A stretch of 64,000 nt of DNA from JACCZR01 sp963844805 (GCA_963844805.1 CAWJPU010000002.1:124001-188000), one strand, 5' to 3'; positions 12,732 to 22,190 are shown, numbered from the stretch's first letter. Notes: generated by a model from the letters alone, not told the origin. Translations and numbers: made by a program.

Positions 12732-14095
12732 GTCTCGGCGAGCGCCGCGCGGGCGCGGTCCAGCTGCTCGCGCACGCGCGCCTGTGAGGTGCCGCCCGCC
12801 GAGATCTTCGACTCCAGCACCCCGCCGCCGGACACCAGCTCGCGCAGCGCCTCTGCCTCGAGGCCGGGCGCCAGGCGCTCCAGCTCCTGGGGCGTCAGCT
12901 CGGACAGCCCGCGACCGCTGGCCAGCGCCTCGCGCACAAGGCCGCCGACGATCCCGTGGGCCTCCCGGAAGGGCGTGCCGCGGCGCACCAGCAGGTCGGC
13001 GACGTCGGTCGCCGCCACCAGCTCGTCCGCCGCCGCGGCGGCCATCCGCTCGCGGTCGAAGGTGGCGCCGGCGACCATCGGGGCGGCGACCCGCAGGCAC
13101 AGCTCGACCGTGTCGACGGCCTCGAACAGTTGCTCCTTGTCCTCCTGCAGGTCCTTGTTGTAGGCCAGCGGCAGGGCGTGCAGCACGCCGTGGAGCGTCG
13201 CCAGGCGGCCCACCACGCGCGGCGCCTTCGCCCTGAGCAGCTCCGCGGCGTCGGGGTTCTTCTTCTGGGGCATCAGGCTCGAGCCCGAGGAGAAAGCGTC
13301 GGCCACCTCGCAGAAGCCGAACTCCTCGCTGGACCACAGCACCAGCTCGGCTCCGAGCTGCGACAGGTGGGTCGCGCACGTGGATGCGGCGGACAGCAGG
13401 TCGAGCACGTGGTCGCGGTTGGACACCGCGTCGAGCGAGTTCTCGGACACGCGCGGGAAGCCGAGCTGCTCGGCCAGGAAGTCGCGGTCGGTCTCGAAGT
13501 TGGTGCCCGCCAGCGCGCCGGAGCCCAGTGGCAGGTCGCCGGCGGCCTCGAAGGCGAAGGCGAACCGCAGCCGGTCGCGGCGCAGGCGCCAGAAGTGCGC
13601 CAGCAGATGGTGCGACAGGTAGACGGGCTGCGCGCGCTGCAGGTGCGTGTAGGCGGGCATGGCCCAGTCCAAGTGGCGCTCGGCCTGGTCGAGCAGCGCC
13701 GCCATCAGGTCGCCGGTCAGCCGCCCGGCGGCCAACGCGCGGTCGCGCACGTACAGGGCCATGTCGGTGGCGACCTGGTCGTTGCGCGAGCGGGCCGTGT
13801 GCAGGCGCCCGCCCGCGGGCCCGATCAGCTCGGTCAGGCGGCGTTCGATGGCCATGTGCACGTCCTCGTCGTGCTCGTGGACCTCGAAGCGGCCCTGCTC
13901 GACCTCCTCTTGCACCTCAGCCAGCCCGCGCTCCATGGCGGCGAGGTCGTCCTCGCCGATGATCCCCTGGTGGGCCAGCATCCGCGCGTGGGCCAGCGAG
14001 CCGCGGATGTCCTGCGGCGCCAGCCGGAAATCGAACTCCACCGAGGAGTTCAGCGCGCGGAACAGCGGATCCTGCGGATCGGGCAGCCGAGCCAT
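12728..14095 (-). CDS. argH: argininosuccinate lyase
   Basis: 455 residues, the usual size. It cleaves argininosuccinate to arginine and fumarate, the last step of arginine synthesis. Visible signatures: HTARSRNDQVATDMAL near residue 105, YTHLQRAQPV with the catalytic His region, and the superfamily signature GSSLMPQKKNPD near residue 280 containing the flexible-loop catalytic Ser. Start chosen at ATG 14093-14095 (MARLPDPQDPLF), although the frame is open further upstream. It shares a four-base overlap with mpg. No argG or other arginine gene is nearby. A 56-bp repeat element lies just upstream. Confidence 0.95.
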   Translation of the reverse strand: MARLPDPQDPLFRALNSSVEFDFRLAPQDIRGSLAHARMLAHQGIIGEDDLAAMERGLAEVQEEVEQGRFEVHEHDEDVHMAIERRLTELIGPAGGRLHTARSRNDQVATDMALYVRDRALAAGRLTGDLMAALLDQAERHLDWAMPAYTHLQRAQPVYLSHHLLAHFWRLRRDRLRFAFAFEAAGDLPLGSGALAGTNFETDRDFLAEQLGFPRVSENSLDAVSNRDHVLDLLSAASTCATHLSQLGAELVLWSSEEFGFCEVADAFSSGSSLMPQKKNPDAAELLRAKAPRVVGRLATLHGVLHALPLAYNKDLQEDKEQLFEAVDTVELCLRVAAPMVAGATFDRERMAAAAADELVAATDVADLLVRRGTPFREAHGIVGGLVREALASGRGLSELTPQELERLAPGLEAEALRELVSGGGVLESKISAGGTSQARVREQLDRARAALAET

Positions 14096-14114
14096 GCCCG
14101 CGAGCCTAAGCGAC

Positions 14115-14170
14115 GGAGCGCAGGCCGGGCGTTGGCCGGCCGCTGTCCTACCGGAGGTAGGGAGCACCGC
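14115..14170 (+). repeat. 56-bp intergenic repeat, copy A
   Basis: This segment upstream of argH matches, in reverse complement, 47263-47318 upstream of ilvB, with two mismatches and two single-base indels. It holds the palindrome cctaccggaggtagg and a GGCCGG-rich inverted repeat. Relative to the following gene the two copies point in opposite directions. Confidence 0.75.
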
Positions 14171-14183
14171 CGCTTCGATCAAA

Positions 14184-14558
14184 TCACGGGGTCGGGTGCA
14201 AGCCGGTGACCGCTGCAACCTGGCTGGCGAGGATGATCCCCAGCAGGTACAGGCTCACGCCCCAGCCCGCGTAGGCGTTGCGGCTGCGGGGATAGAGCCG
14301 GCTCTCGGGATTGCGGCCGATGGAGACCAGCACCGGCACGAAGAACAGCAACCCCAGGCCGATCAGCCCGTAGCCGGTCCAGCCCGTCACCAGGTACTCG
14401 ACCTCGAAGCGGAAGTCGGAGGCGATCGCCGAGATCGAGCGATGCCAGAGCAGGACGGGCGTGACCGCGGCGGCGAGAAACCCCAGCAGCCCCACCCAGC
14501 GAGCCCGGCGACGCGACAGGACGTGCTTCTCGGTTCTGGTCGGCACTCTGCCGGGCAC
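14184..14558 (-). CDS. three-helix membrane protein of unknown function
   Basis: About 124 residues from the GTG at 14556-14558 (a second in-frame GTG is at 14544-14546). After a basic N-terminus (RTEKHVLSRRRAR) there are three hydrophobic segments: WVGLLGFLAAAVTPVLLW, YGLIGLGLLFFVPVLVSI and GVSLYLLGIILASQVAAV, with GRNPESRLYPRSRNAYAGW between the last two. I recognise no family. It lies upstream of argH on the same strand, separated by the repeat element, and diverges from the acetyltransferase gene. Confidence 0.55.
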   Translation of the reverse strand: MPGRVPTRTEKHVLSRRRARWVGLLGFLAAAVTPVLLWHRSISAIASDFRFEVEYLVTGWTGYGLIGLGLLFFVPVLVSIGRNPESRLYPRSRNAYAGWGVSLYLLGIILASQVAAVTGLHPTP

Positions 14559-14599
14559 GTAGCAAGGATAAGCCCCGCGCGGCACATAGCCTGCGGGAT

Positions 14600-15202
14600 G
14601 TGGAGCCGCTGATTCGCAGGGCGCGGCCGGACGACGCCGAGGCGGCCGCGCGGCTGGTGCACGAGAGCGCCGGCGGCGTCTACGACAAGTTCGCGGGCGG
14701 CCCGGAGCGGGCCCAGCGGGTGCTCCGCAAGGCCTTCGGCCGCCCGGGCAGCAACGCCAGCGCCGAGGTGATCTGGGTTGCCGAGCTCGACGACGCCGTG
14801 GCCGCCGCGATGGCCGCGTTTCCCGTCGAGCAGACCCCCCGGCGGGCACGCGCGTTCCTCAGCCTCACACTGCTCTCGCTGCCGCCGTGGCGCTGGCCCG
14901 CCACCATGCGCCTCTACTACGCGGGCGCCCGCGCGGCCCCTCCCCCGCCGCCGCGGTCCTTCTACGTAGACGCGCTGGCCACCGAGCCGGGCAAGCGGCG
15001 CCGGGGCGCGGCGCGGGCGCTGCTGGAGGCCGCCGCCGTCCGGGCAAGCTCGCTGGGGCTGACCGCGGTGAGCATCGACACCGGCCTGGACAACGAGGCC
15101 GCGCGCGCGCTGTACCGCCGCGCGGGGTTCGAGGAGATGGCCTCGCGGCCGGGCAGCGGCGGGCTGCCCGGGTTCGTGTCGCTGGTCAGGCCGCTCGAGT
15201 AG
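14600..15202 (+). CDS. GNAT-family N-acetyltransferase
   Basis: 200 residues starting at GTG 14600. Transfers an acyl group from acyl-CoA to an amine; substrate unknown. The acetyl-CoA-binding motif A is seen as FYVDALATEPGKRRRGAARALLEAA (residues about 120-145), followed by VSIDTGLDNEAARALYRRAGF, the typical motif B with its hydrophobic Tyr. The N-terminal part IRRARPDDAEAAARLVHES is the usual first strand and helix. Its last bases lie antisense to the end of the DegT-family gene. Confidence 0.85.
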   Translation: MEPLIRRARPDDAEAAARLVHESAGGVYDKFAGGPERAQRVLRKAFGRPGSNASAEVIWVAELDDAVAAAMAAFPVEQTPRRARAFLSLTLLSLPPWRWPATMRLYYAGARAAPPPPPRSFYVDALATEPGKRRRGAARALLEAAAVRASSLGLTAVSIDTGLDNEAARALYRRAGFEEMASRPGSGGLPGFVSLVRPLE

Positions 15203-16311
15203 GCGACGTCGAGCACGGCGCCGAGGGATTCGGCCACCTGGGCCACCTCGCCCTCGGTCAGGGCGCCGAAGAACGGCAGCGCCAGCGAGCGCGCGGACAC
15301 GTCCTCGCACACCGGGAACTCGCCCTCGCGGTGCCCGAAGCGCTCGCGGTAGAACCGGTTGAGGTGGATGGCGGGCAGGTAGGGCTTGGAGTCCACGCCC
15401 CGCTCGCGCAGAGCGAGCATCACGGCGTCGCGGTCGGTCTCGCGCGGGAGCTGCACCACGTAGACGAACCACGAGCGCCGGTCGCCGCCCTCGTCGGGGC
15501 ACGGGAGCTGGAGCTCCTCCAGCCCGGCCAGCGCCTCGCCGTAGAGCGCGGCCACGCGGGCCCGGTCGGCCAGCAGCTGGTCGATCCGCTCGAGCTGGGC
15601 AACCCCAAGCGCGCAGCTGAGGTCGTCCAGGCGGTAGTTGAACCCGAGCCGGTCGTGGTCGAGCCAGCCCATGTCCGGGGCCCGGCCCTGGTTGCGCTCG
15701 GAGTCGATCCGATCCCCGATCTCGGGCGAGGGGCACACGACCGCGCCTCCCTCGCCGGTCGTGAGCTGCTTGTTGGGGTAGAAGCCGAAGGTCGCCAGGT
15801 TGCCGCGGGCGCCCACCGGCCGGCCGTCGGCGTGCGCCGCGCCCAGCGCCTCGCAGGCGTCCTCCACCACCCACAACCCGCGCTCGGCGGCGAGCGCCTC
15901 GAAGGCGGGCATGTCGGCCGGGTAGCCGAAGATGTGGACGGGCAGCAGGCCCACGGTGCGGTCGTCGATGGCCGCGGCCGCTGCGGCGGGGTCGATGTTC
16001 AGCGTGCGCGGATCGATGTCGCAGAACACCGGCTCGGCGCCCTCGTAGACCACGCAGTTGGCCGAGGCCACGAAGGAGAAGGGCGAGGTGATGACGCGGT
16101 CCCCCGGCCCGATGCCCGCGGCGCGCACGCTCAGGTGCAGCGCGGCGGTGCCGCTGGAGACCGCCGACACCCGCTCGACGCCCAGCTGCGCGGCCAGGCC
16201 CGACTCGAACTCACCCAGCCGCGGCCCCAGGGCGAGGCGGCCGTTCTCGAGCGTCTCGAGCACCAGCTCGCGCTCCAGCGGCCCCAGGTCCGGGCGCGCC
16301 AGCGGGATCAA
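15186..16311 (-). CDS. DegT/DnrJ/EryC1/StrS-family sugar aminotransferase (end frameshifted)
   Basis: About 370 residues. A PLP-dependent aminotransferase that usually acts on nucleotide-linked keto-sugars. Fold type I features: SAVSSGTAALHLSVRA (phosphate binding), VVEDACEALGA, and FYPNKQLTTGEGG with the Schiff-base Lys; the C-terminus has SKPYLPAIHLNRFYRERFG. The start is TTG 16309-16311, overlapping the cimA stop as TTGA. The frame stays open to 14962, across the whole acetyltransferase gene, but homologous character ends near AESLGAVLD; a TGA in the next frame at 15186-15188 would end it naturally, so I infer one indel near the 3' end. Confidence 0.8.
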
Positions 16312-17867
16312 GCGCCCGCCCGCTCCGCCCGCGCGGGCAGCATCCCCGCCTCCAGCGAGTCGACCAGGGCCTCCCAGCTGGCCTCGATGATGTTCTGCGA
16401 CACGCCTATCGAGCCCCACGTGTCCGTGCCGTCGCTGGCGTCGAGCAGGACGCGCGTGACCGCGCCCGAGCCGCGGTTCTCGTCGAGGATCCGGACCTTG
16501 AAGTTCACCAGCGAGATGTCGCGGAGGTGCGGGTAGGTCTCGCCGATCGCGTCCCGCAGGGCCCGATCCAGCGCGTGCACCGGCCCGTTGCCCTCGGCGG
16601 TCTTCACGAACCGCTCGCCGTCCACGTAGATCTTGATCGTCGCCTCGGTCTCGACCCGGCCGTCGGCGCGCTTCTCCACGATCACCCGCCACGCCTCCAG
16701 CGTGAACAGCGGCTCGTAGTCGCCGGCCTCCTTGCGGATCAGCAGGTCGAACGAGCCGTCGGCGGCCTCCAGCTGGTAGCCCTGGTGCTCGAGCTCCTTC
16801 ACCCGCTCGACCACCCTCGCGGCGGTGCCGTCGTCCACGTCGGCGCGGGCCTGCACCGAGCCCTTGCCGGCCAGCTCGGAGATAAGCACCCGGCGGTCGG
16901 CCCCCACCTCGGCCGGGTCGACGTGCTCGAAAGTGCTCGCGTCGCGGTTCACCGCCGCCACGTGCATGCCGCCCTTGTGGGCGAAGGCGTTCTGGCCCAC
17001 GTAGGGCTGATCGGGGTGGGGGGTCACGTTGCACAGCTCGTCGACCCGGTGGGCCACCTCGGTCAGCCGCGCCAGGCGCTCGGGCTCGAGCACATCGGCG
17101 CCCATCTTCAGCTGAAGGTCGGGAACGATCGTCATCAGGTTGGCGTTCCCGCAGCGTTCGCCGTAGCCGTTTACCGTGCCCTGCACCAGCGAGGCGCCGG
17201 CCTCCACGGCCACCAGCGAGTTGGCCACGCCGCAGCCGGCGTCGTCGTGGGTGTGGATGCCGATCTCGACGCCGGGCAGCTCCTCCCGCACACGCGCCGT
17301 GGCCGCGGCCACCTGGCCCGGGAGGGAGGACCCGTTGGTGTCGCACAGGGTCACGTTCTCGGCGCCGGCCTCGGATGCCGCCCGCAGACAGCCCAGCGCG
17401 TAGGCGGGGTCGTCGCGGAAGGCGTCGAAGAAGTGCTCGGCGTCGTAGACCACCCGCTTGCCCTGGCCGCACAAGAAGCCGACCGAGTCGGCGATCATGC
17501 GCAGGTTCTCGTCGGGATCGACCTTGGTGACCTTCTCCAGGTGCAGGCTCCAGGTCTTGCCCACCAGCGTGCAGACCGGGGCGAAGCAGTCGGCCAGCAG
17601 GCGCAGCGCCGGGTCGTCGGAGGCGGCGACGTCGCGCCGGCGGGTCATGCCGAAGGCGACGATCTCCGTGCGGTCGAACGCCTCGCGCGAGAGGAGGTCG
17701 AAGACGGCCTCCTCCTTGGGGTTCGACGAGGGAAACCCGGCCTCGACGAAGTGCACGCCGAGGTCGTCGAGCGCGTGCGCGATGCGCAGCTTCTCGTCGA
17801 CGGAGACCGACATGCCCTCGCCCTGCATTCCGTCGCGGAGCGTGGTGTCGTATACGAGGACCTTCAC
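16308..17867 (-). CDS. cimA: (R)-citramalate synthase
   Basis: 519 residues, intact. It condenses pyruvate and acetyl-CoA to (R)-citramalate, giving 2-ketobutyrate for isoleucine without threonine deaminase, and 2-keto acids via LeuCDB. The LeuA-superfamily TIM barrel starts with VYDTTLRDGMQGEGMSVS, with metal-binding IGIHTHDDAGCGVANS and QGTVNGYGERCGNANL; the C-terminal regulatory domain begins near residue 360. The long 'CimA-type' arrangement and GMQGEG rather than GEQSPG separate it from leuA at 28 kb. Start GTG 17865-17867. It is followed with overlap by the DegT aminotransferase and preceded by ilvE. Confidence 0.93.
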   Translation of the reverse strand: MKVLVYDTTLRDGMQGEGMSVSVDEKLRIAHALDDLGVHFVEAGFPSSNPKEEAVFDLLSREAFDRTEIVAFGMTRRRDVAASDDPALRLLADCFAPVCTLVGKTWSLHLEKVTKVDPDENLRMIADSVGFLCGQGKRVVYDAEHFFDAFRDDPAYALGCLRAASEAGAENVTLCDTNGSSLPGQVAAATARVREELPGVEIGIHTHDDAGCGVANSLVAVEAGASLVQGTVNGYGERCGNANLMTIVPDLQLKMGADVLEPERLARLTEVAHRVDELCNVTPHPDQPYVGQNAFAHKGGMHVAAVNRDASTFEHVDPAEVGADRRVLISELAGKGSVQARADVDDGTAARVVERVKELEHQGYQLEAADGSFDLLIRKEAGDYEPLFTLEAWRVIVEKRADGRVETEATIKIYVDGERFVKTAEGNGPVHALDRALRDAIGETYPHLRDISLVNFKVRILDENRGSGAVTRVLLDASDGTDTWGSIGVSQNIIEASWEALVDSLEAGMLPARAERAGA

Positions 17868-17956
17868 GGGTGGAGCGCCTTTCTGGCAGAGGAGCGGGGA
17901 AAGCGAAGGGGACGGCCGGACGGCCGCCTAGATAATTCGCTCGCCGCGGGGCGCGC

Positions 17957-18883
17957 TCACGCCCGTGATGGTACCGGCACCACGTCGAGCCAGTCCGCGT
18001 AGCGCTCGTCGCGCCCGTGCAGGGCATCGTCGAAAGTCTCCTGCACAACGCGGGTTATCGGGCCGGGCTTGCCGATCTCGATGTCGTCGATCTCGCGCAC
18101 GGGCACGACCTCGGCCGCGGTGCCGGTCAGGAACACCTCGTCGGCCAGGGCGAGCTCGGCGCGCGCCAGGTTGCGCTCGACCACCTCGTGGCCGGCGTCG
18201 GCCAGGATCTTGATCACCGACTTGCGGTTGATGCCGTCGAGGATGCTCGCCGACTGTGGCGGGGTCACGACCTCGCCGTTGCGCACGACGAACACGTTCT
18301 CGCCGGTGCCCTCGCACACGTGGCTCTGGTCGTCGAGCAGGATCGCCTCGTCGTAGCCGGCCTTGACCGACTCGACCTTGGCCAGCACGGAGTTCAGGTA
18401 CTGGCCGCTGGCCTTCGCGTGCGGGATCAGCGAGTCGGGCGAGATGCGCCGCCAGGACGAGGTCTTGGCGCGCACGCCGTTGGCCTTGCCGTCCTCGCCG
18501 AGGTAGGCCCCCCACTCCCACACCGCGATCGACACCTCGACCGGGTTGTCCAGCGGGTTGAGGCCCATCGGGCCGTGGCCGCGGTAGACGAGCGGGCGGA
18601 TGTAGCAAGAGCGCAGGCCGCAGCGTCCGATCAGCTCGTGGGTGGCCTCCCGCAGCTGCTCCAGCGAGAACGGGAGGTCCATGTAGTACAGCTTCGACGA
18701 GGCCTGGAGGCGCTCCAGGTGGTCGCGGTGGCGGAAGATCGCCGGGCCGCGGTCGGTCGGGTACGCCCGGATCCCCTCGAAGACCCCGGTGCCGTAGTGC
18801 AGGCCGTGGGTGAGTACGTGCACCTTCGCGTCCTCCCACTCGACGAACTCGCCGTTCATCCAGATGAGATCCGCTGTGGCCAC
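17957..18883 (-). CDS. ilvE: branched-chain amino acid aminotransferase
   Basis: 308 residues, intact. Final transamination giving leucine, isoleucine and valine. Fold type IV PLP enzyme: THGLHYGTGVFEGIRAY at residue 25, RPLVYRG, KASGQYLNSVLAK with the PLP-binding Lys near residue 157, DEAILLD, CEGTGENVFVV and FLTGTAAEVVPV. The start is GTG 18881-18883 with the ribosome-binding site GGAGG overlapping the leuB stop codon, so leuB and ilvE are coupled. It is followed by cimA after 90 bases. Confidence 0.95.
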   Translation of the reverse strand: MATADLIWMNGEFVEWEDAKVHVLTHGLHYGTGVFEGIRAYPTDRGPAIFRHRDHLERLQASSKLYYMDLPFSLEQLREATHELIGRCGLRSCYIRPLVYRGHGPMGLNPLDNPVEVSIAVWEWGAYLGEDGKANGVRAKTSSWRRISPDSLIPHAKASGQYLNSVLAKVESVKAGYDEAILLDDQSHVCEGTGENVFVVRNGEVVTPPQSASILDGINRKSVIKILADAGHEVVERNLARAELALADEVFLTGTAAEVVPVREIDDIEIGKPGPITRVVQETFDDALHGRDERYADWLDVVPVPSRA

Positions 18884-18890
18884 GTGCCTC

Positions 18891-19920
18891 CTACAGGTTC
18901 CCGAGGACCGCCCTGGTGGCTTCCTCTGTGGTCGCCTCGCCGCCGAGGTCCCGGGTCCGCAGACCCTCCTCGAGCGCCTTGTCGACGGCCGATTCTAGGG
19001 CAGCCGCCTCGCTCTCCATAGCCAATCCGTGGCGCAGCATGAGCGCTACCGAGCCGAACATGGCCAGCGGATTCGCCGCTCCGGTGCCCGCGATGTCGGG
19101 CGCCGAGCCGTGCACGGGCTCGAACAGGCCGGGCGTGCCGGGCTCGCCGAGCGAGGCGCTGGGGAGCATCCCGAGCGAGCCGGTGAGCATCGCCGCCTCG
19201 TCGCTGAGGATGTCGCCGAACAGGTTCTCGGTGACGATCACGTCGAAGTCCGACGGCCGCGAGACGAGCTGCATGGCCGCGTTGTCGACCAGCAGGTGCT
19301 CGAGCGGGACCTCGCCGAACTCCTCGGCCCCCACGCGCGAGACCGTCTCGCGCCAGAGCCGCGAGGTCTCCATCACGTTGGCCTTGTCGACGCTGGTGAC
19401 CTTCGTGCGCGCGGAGTCGAAGCCCACGCGCGCGATGCGCTCGACCTCCTCGACGCTGTAGGCGCAGTCGTCGTGCGCGCGGTCGCCGTCGCGGCCCGAG
19501 TCGCCGAAGTAGATGCCGCCGGTGAGCTCGCGGACCACCAGCAGGTCGGTGCCCTCGATGCGGTCGCGCTTCAGCGGGCTGGCATCCAGCAGCGCCGGGC
19601 TGGGCCGCACCGGCCGCAGGTTGGCGAACAGCCCCAGCCCCTTGCGCAGGCCCAGCAGGCCCTGCTCGGGCCGCGGGGCGTTCGGGGTCGACGGTGTCCC
19701 ACTTCGGGCCGCCGACGGCGGCCAGCAGCACGGCGTCGGCCCCCCGGCAGGCGTCCAGCACCTCGTCGGTGAGCGCGGTGCCGTGCTCGTCGATCGAGGC
19801 GCCGCCCACCAGGCGCTCGTCCAGCTCGAAGTCGCCGAGCCGGTCGAGCACCTCCGCGGCCGCCGCCAGGATCTCGGGCCCGATACCGTCGCCGGGAAGG
19901 GTGACGATGTGCGCGGCCAT
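18891..19920 (-). CDS. leuB: 3-isopropylmalate dehydrogenase (one frameshift)
   Basis: Oxidative decarboxylation of 3-isopropylmalate in leucine synthesis (and of methylmalate in the citramalate route). The N-terminal frame begins at ATG 19918-19920 (MAAHIVTLPGDGIGPEILAA) and runs to AVGGPKWDTVDP; then one extra base near 19690 shifts the frame. The second frame carries RPSPALLDASPLKRD, the LeuB signature RELTGGIYFG, NLFGDILSDEAAMLTGSLGM and FEPVHGSAPDIAGTGAANP. Joined length is about 343 residues, close to the family norm. Housekeeping gene, so the break is most likely a sequence error. Confidence 0.9.
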
Positions 19921-19949
19921 GGCGGCCGCGCACGCTATCGGCTCGCGGC

Positions 19950-20773
19950 TCAGCCCGCGCCGAGCACGGCGCCCACGGTGTCGGGCGTGAACGCCTCGGT
20001 CCCGTTGACCAGCGTCAGCCCGCTGAAGCCGTGGGAGCGCGCGTAGCGCGAGCTCCTTGCCGATGTCCGCGACCCCGTTCGAGGCCGGTGTCGGCGCGAT
20101 GGCCACCGTGCTGAGCGTCCCGAGGGCCTGCCCGGTGGCATTCAGGAAGCCGCTGCCCGAGTCGCCCGGGATGCCCGGGGTGACCGTGTAGACGGTCCGA
20201 CTCCAGCCGTCGCCGTCGACGCTCACGACCTTGCCCTGCTTCGGGCTGGTCTGGGTGAGGCCCAGGCGCAGCGAGGAGTTGCCATAGGAGAACACGTCCG
20301 AGCCCGGGTTGGCTGCCGCCCACGCCGCTCGGGCCTCCGAAGCCCGGCACGGAGGGGTTGACCTTGCCCACGTCGGCGGGATCGAGCTTGACCAGGGCGA
20401 GGTCGTTGTAGTCACAGGTGTTCGCGTCGTTCTCGTCGGCGGCCTGCATCGCCAGCCACGAGTTGTAGACCATGGTCCCGGGACTGGCTGGCGCCGTCAC
20501 GTCGACCTGGGTGCCCAGCGGAAGGGAGCCCGAGTCGCAGCCGTTGGTCTCGGTGGCCGCGCCGGTGCCCGAGCAGTGGGCGGCCTGGCCGATGAGGACA
20601 TCGGAGCCGTTCTGGTAGATGAAGTTCGCGGTGCACTGCCCGCCGTCGGTGTCCGTCTGGACGCCCGGATGGATGGTCGCGCTGCCCGCGGGCGCCCACG
20701 CGGATGCGGTCGCAGGTACGAGCGCCATGGCGGCGATCGCGGCGAACAGGGCCAGTGTCCGGCGGTGCTTCAC
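19950..20773 (-). CDS. secreted trypsin-like serine protease (two frameshifts)
   Basis: About 270 residues, starting at GTG 20771-20773 behind a strong GGGAGGA ribosome-binding site. Signal peptide: KHRRTLALFAAIAAMALVP with ATASA before cleavage. The chymotrypsin-fold triad can be read across frames: His in IGQAAHCSG, Asp in CDYNDLALVKL, Ser in GIPGDSGSGFL. Frames break near 20330 and near 20050; the last frame gives ARSHGFSGLTLVNGTEAF and ends at 19950. Likely exported and active outside the cell. It sits between leuB and a methyltransferase in the leucine region with no evident functional link. Confidence 0.8.
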
Positions 20774-20853
20774 AGTGAGTCCTCCCGGGGTAAGGCGTCC
20801 GGCTCCCCTGCCGAACGGGATGCGCGCGGTCATACCCCCAGGCCCGCGCGAGC

Positions 20854-21616
20854 TAAACCTCGGGGCGCCGCGCGCTGATGTTCAGCCGCACGTAGTCGAG
20901 CTCCAGGGGACTGCCGCACGCCGCCACGACGGCCGCGGGCGTAGGGCTCGCGCAGCTCCTCCGGCAGCCGCTCCAGATGGTGTCCCAGGCAGACGGTGCG
21001 GACGAAGTCCAGCGGCTCGTCGGGAATCACGGGCCAGGGCTCGAGGCCGGTCTCCACCTCCGCGAAGCCGGCCCGCTCCAGCCGGCTCCGCCGTCTGATC
21101 GGGCGAGGCGAAGTTCCACGGCCCCGTCCAGCCCGCCAGGAACTCGGCGTACGGCGCGCGCTCTCCCACCGCGCGGGCGTGCTCGTGGAAGCGCTCGACG
21201 TTGCCCTGCCCCCCACACTGCGCGATCAGCCGCCCGCCGGGGCGCAGCGCGGCGAACATGCGCGCGAACAGGGCGTCGTGGTCGGGGACCCAGTGGAAGA
21301 CGGCGTTGGAGAAGGCGGCGTCCACCGGCGCTTCGAGCACCAGCTCGGCCAGGTCGGCCTGGAAGACCGTCGTCCGGGCCGGGTCGAGCGCCTCGCGTGC
21401 CTGCGCCACCATCGAGGGCGCCGCGTCTACGGCCACCACGTGGCCGTCCGGCAGGCGCTCCAGCAGCATCCGGGTCACTCGGCCGGTGCCACAGCCGGCG
21501 TCCAGCACGGTCTCGCCGCCCTCGAGGGGAAGGCGGTCCAGCACCTCCTCGGCCCAGCGCGCCTGCGGTCCCGAGACGCGCTCGTAGGTGCGCGCGTCCC
21601 AGTCGCGCGCGGTCAT
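20854..21616 (-). CDS. SAM-dependent methyltransferase, trans-aconitate methyltransferase-like (two frameshifts)
   Basis: About 250 residues, starting at ATG 21614-21616 in an ATGA overlap with the leuD stop. It opens with DWDARTYERVSGPQARWAEE, then the class I SAM-binding motif VLDAGCGTGRVTRML (motif I), VVAVDAAPSMVAQARE and DAAFSNAVFHWVPDHDALF, a pattern seen in Tam. The frame breaks near 21095 and again near 20940; the third frame ends in YVRLNISARRPEV at 20854. Trans-aconitate, an inhibitor of aconitase-type enzymes, would be a sensible substrate next to leuCD, but this is inference. Confidence 0.7.
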
Positions 21617-22176
21617 GTCAGCGCCGTGGTCACCGGGCCCTCGCGCTCGCGCTCGGCTTCGTAGGCCTCGATCGCCTCTTGCTCCTGGAGCGTCACGCCG
21701 ATGTCGTCGAGGCCCTCGAGCAGCCGGCGCTTGGTCTCCTTGTGGATGTCGAAGGGCACATCGCGGCCGTCGAAGCGCACCACCTGGTGCTCGAGGTCGA
21801 CCTCGGCCTCGTCGGCCTCCATCAGCGCCTCCACCTCCTCCTCGGGCAGGGGCACCGGCAGCAGCCCGATCTTGGTGCAGTTGGAGTAGAAGATGTCGGC
21901 GAACGAGGGCGCGATCAGCACCTTGAAGCCGAAGTCCTCCAGCGCCCACGGGGCGTGCTCGCGCGAGGAGCCGCAGCCGAAGTTGCGCCCGGTCACGAGG
22001 ATCGGGTTGGGGTCGAGGTCCCAGCCGGGCTCCTTGGCCCAGTCGTAGAACAGGTACTCGCCGAAGCCCGAGCGCTCAACCCGCTTGAGGAACTGCTTGG
22101 GGATGATCTGGTCGGTGTCGACGTCGTGGCGGTACAGGACGCTGATCGGGCCCGAAATCTTGCCGATGGGGTTCAT
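21613..22176 (-). CDS. leuD: 3-isopropylmalate dehydratase small subunit
   Basis: 187 residues, intact. Forms the heterodimeric isomerase with LeuC (2- to 3-isopropylmalate; also citramalate). Characteristic motifs: DVDTDQIIPKQFLKR at residue 18, GRNFGCGSSREHAPWAL, and IAPSFADIFYSNCTKIGLLP. ATG start at 22174-22176 with GGAGAGGAG upstream. It is 81 bases downstream of leuC and overlaps the following methyltransferase by four bases. Confidence 0.96.
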   Translation of the reverse strand: MNPIGKISGPISVLYRHDVDTDQIIPKQFLKRVERSGFGEYLFYDWAKEPGWDLDPNPILVTGRNFGCGSSREHAPWALEDFGFKVLIAPSFADIFYSNCTKIGLLPVPLPEEEVEALMEADEAEVDLEHQVVRFDGRDVPFDIHKETKRRLLEGLDDIGVTLQEQEAIEAYEAEREREGPVTTALT

Positions 22177-22190
22177 GACGTAGCTCCTCT

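Noticed and set aside
14962..15202. A true 240-base antisense overlap of the DegT-family gene with the acetyltransferase gene
   Set aside because: The extra C-terminal residues look like antisense translation, and a one-base shift gives a stop at 15186-15188.
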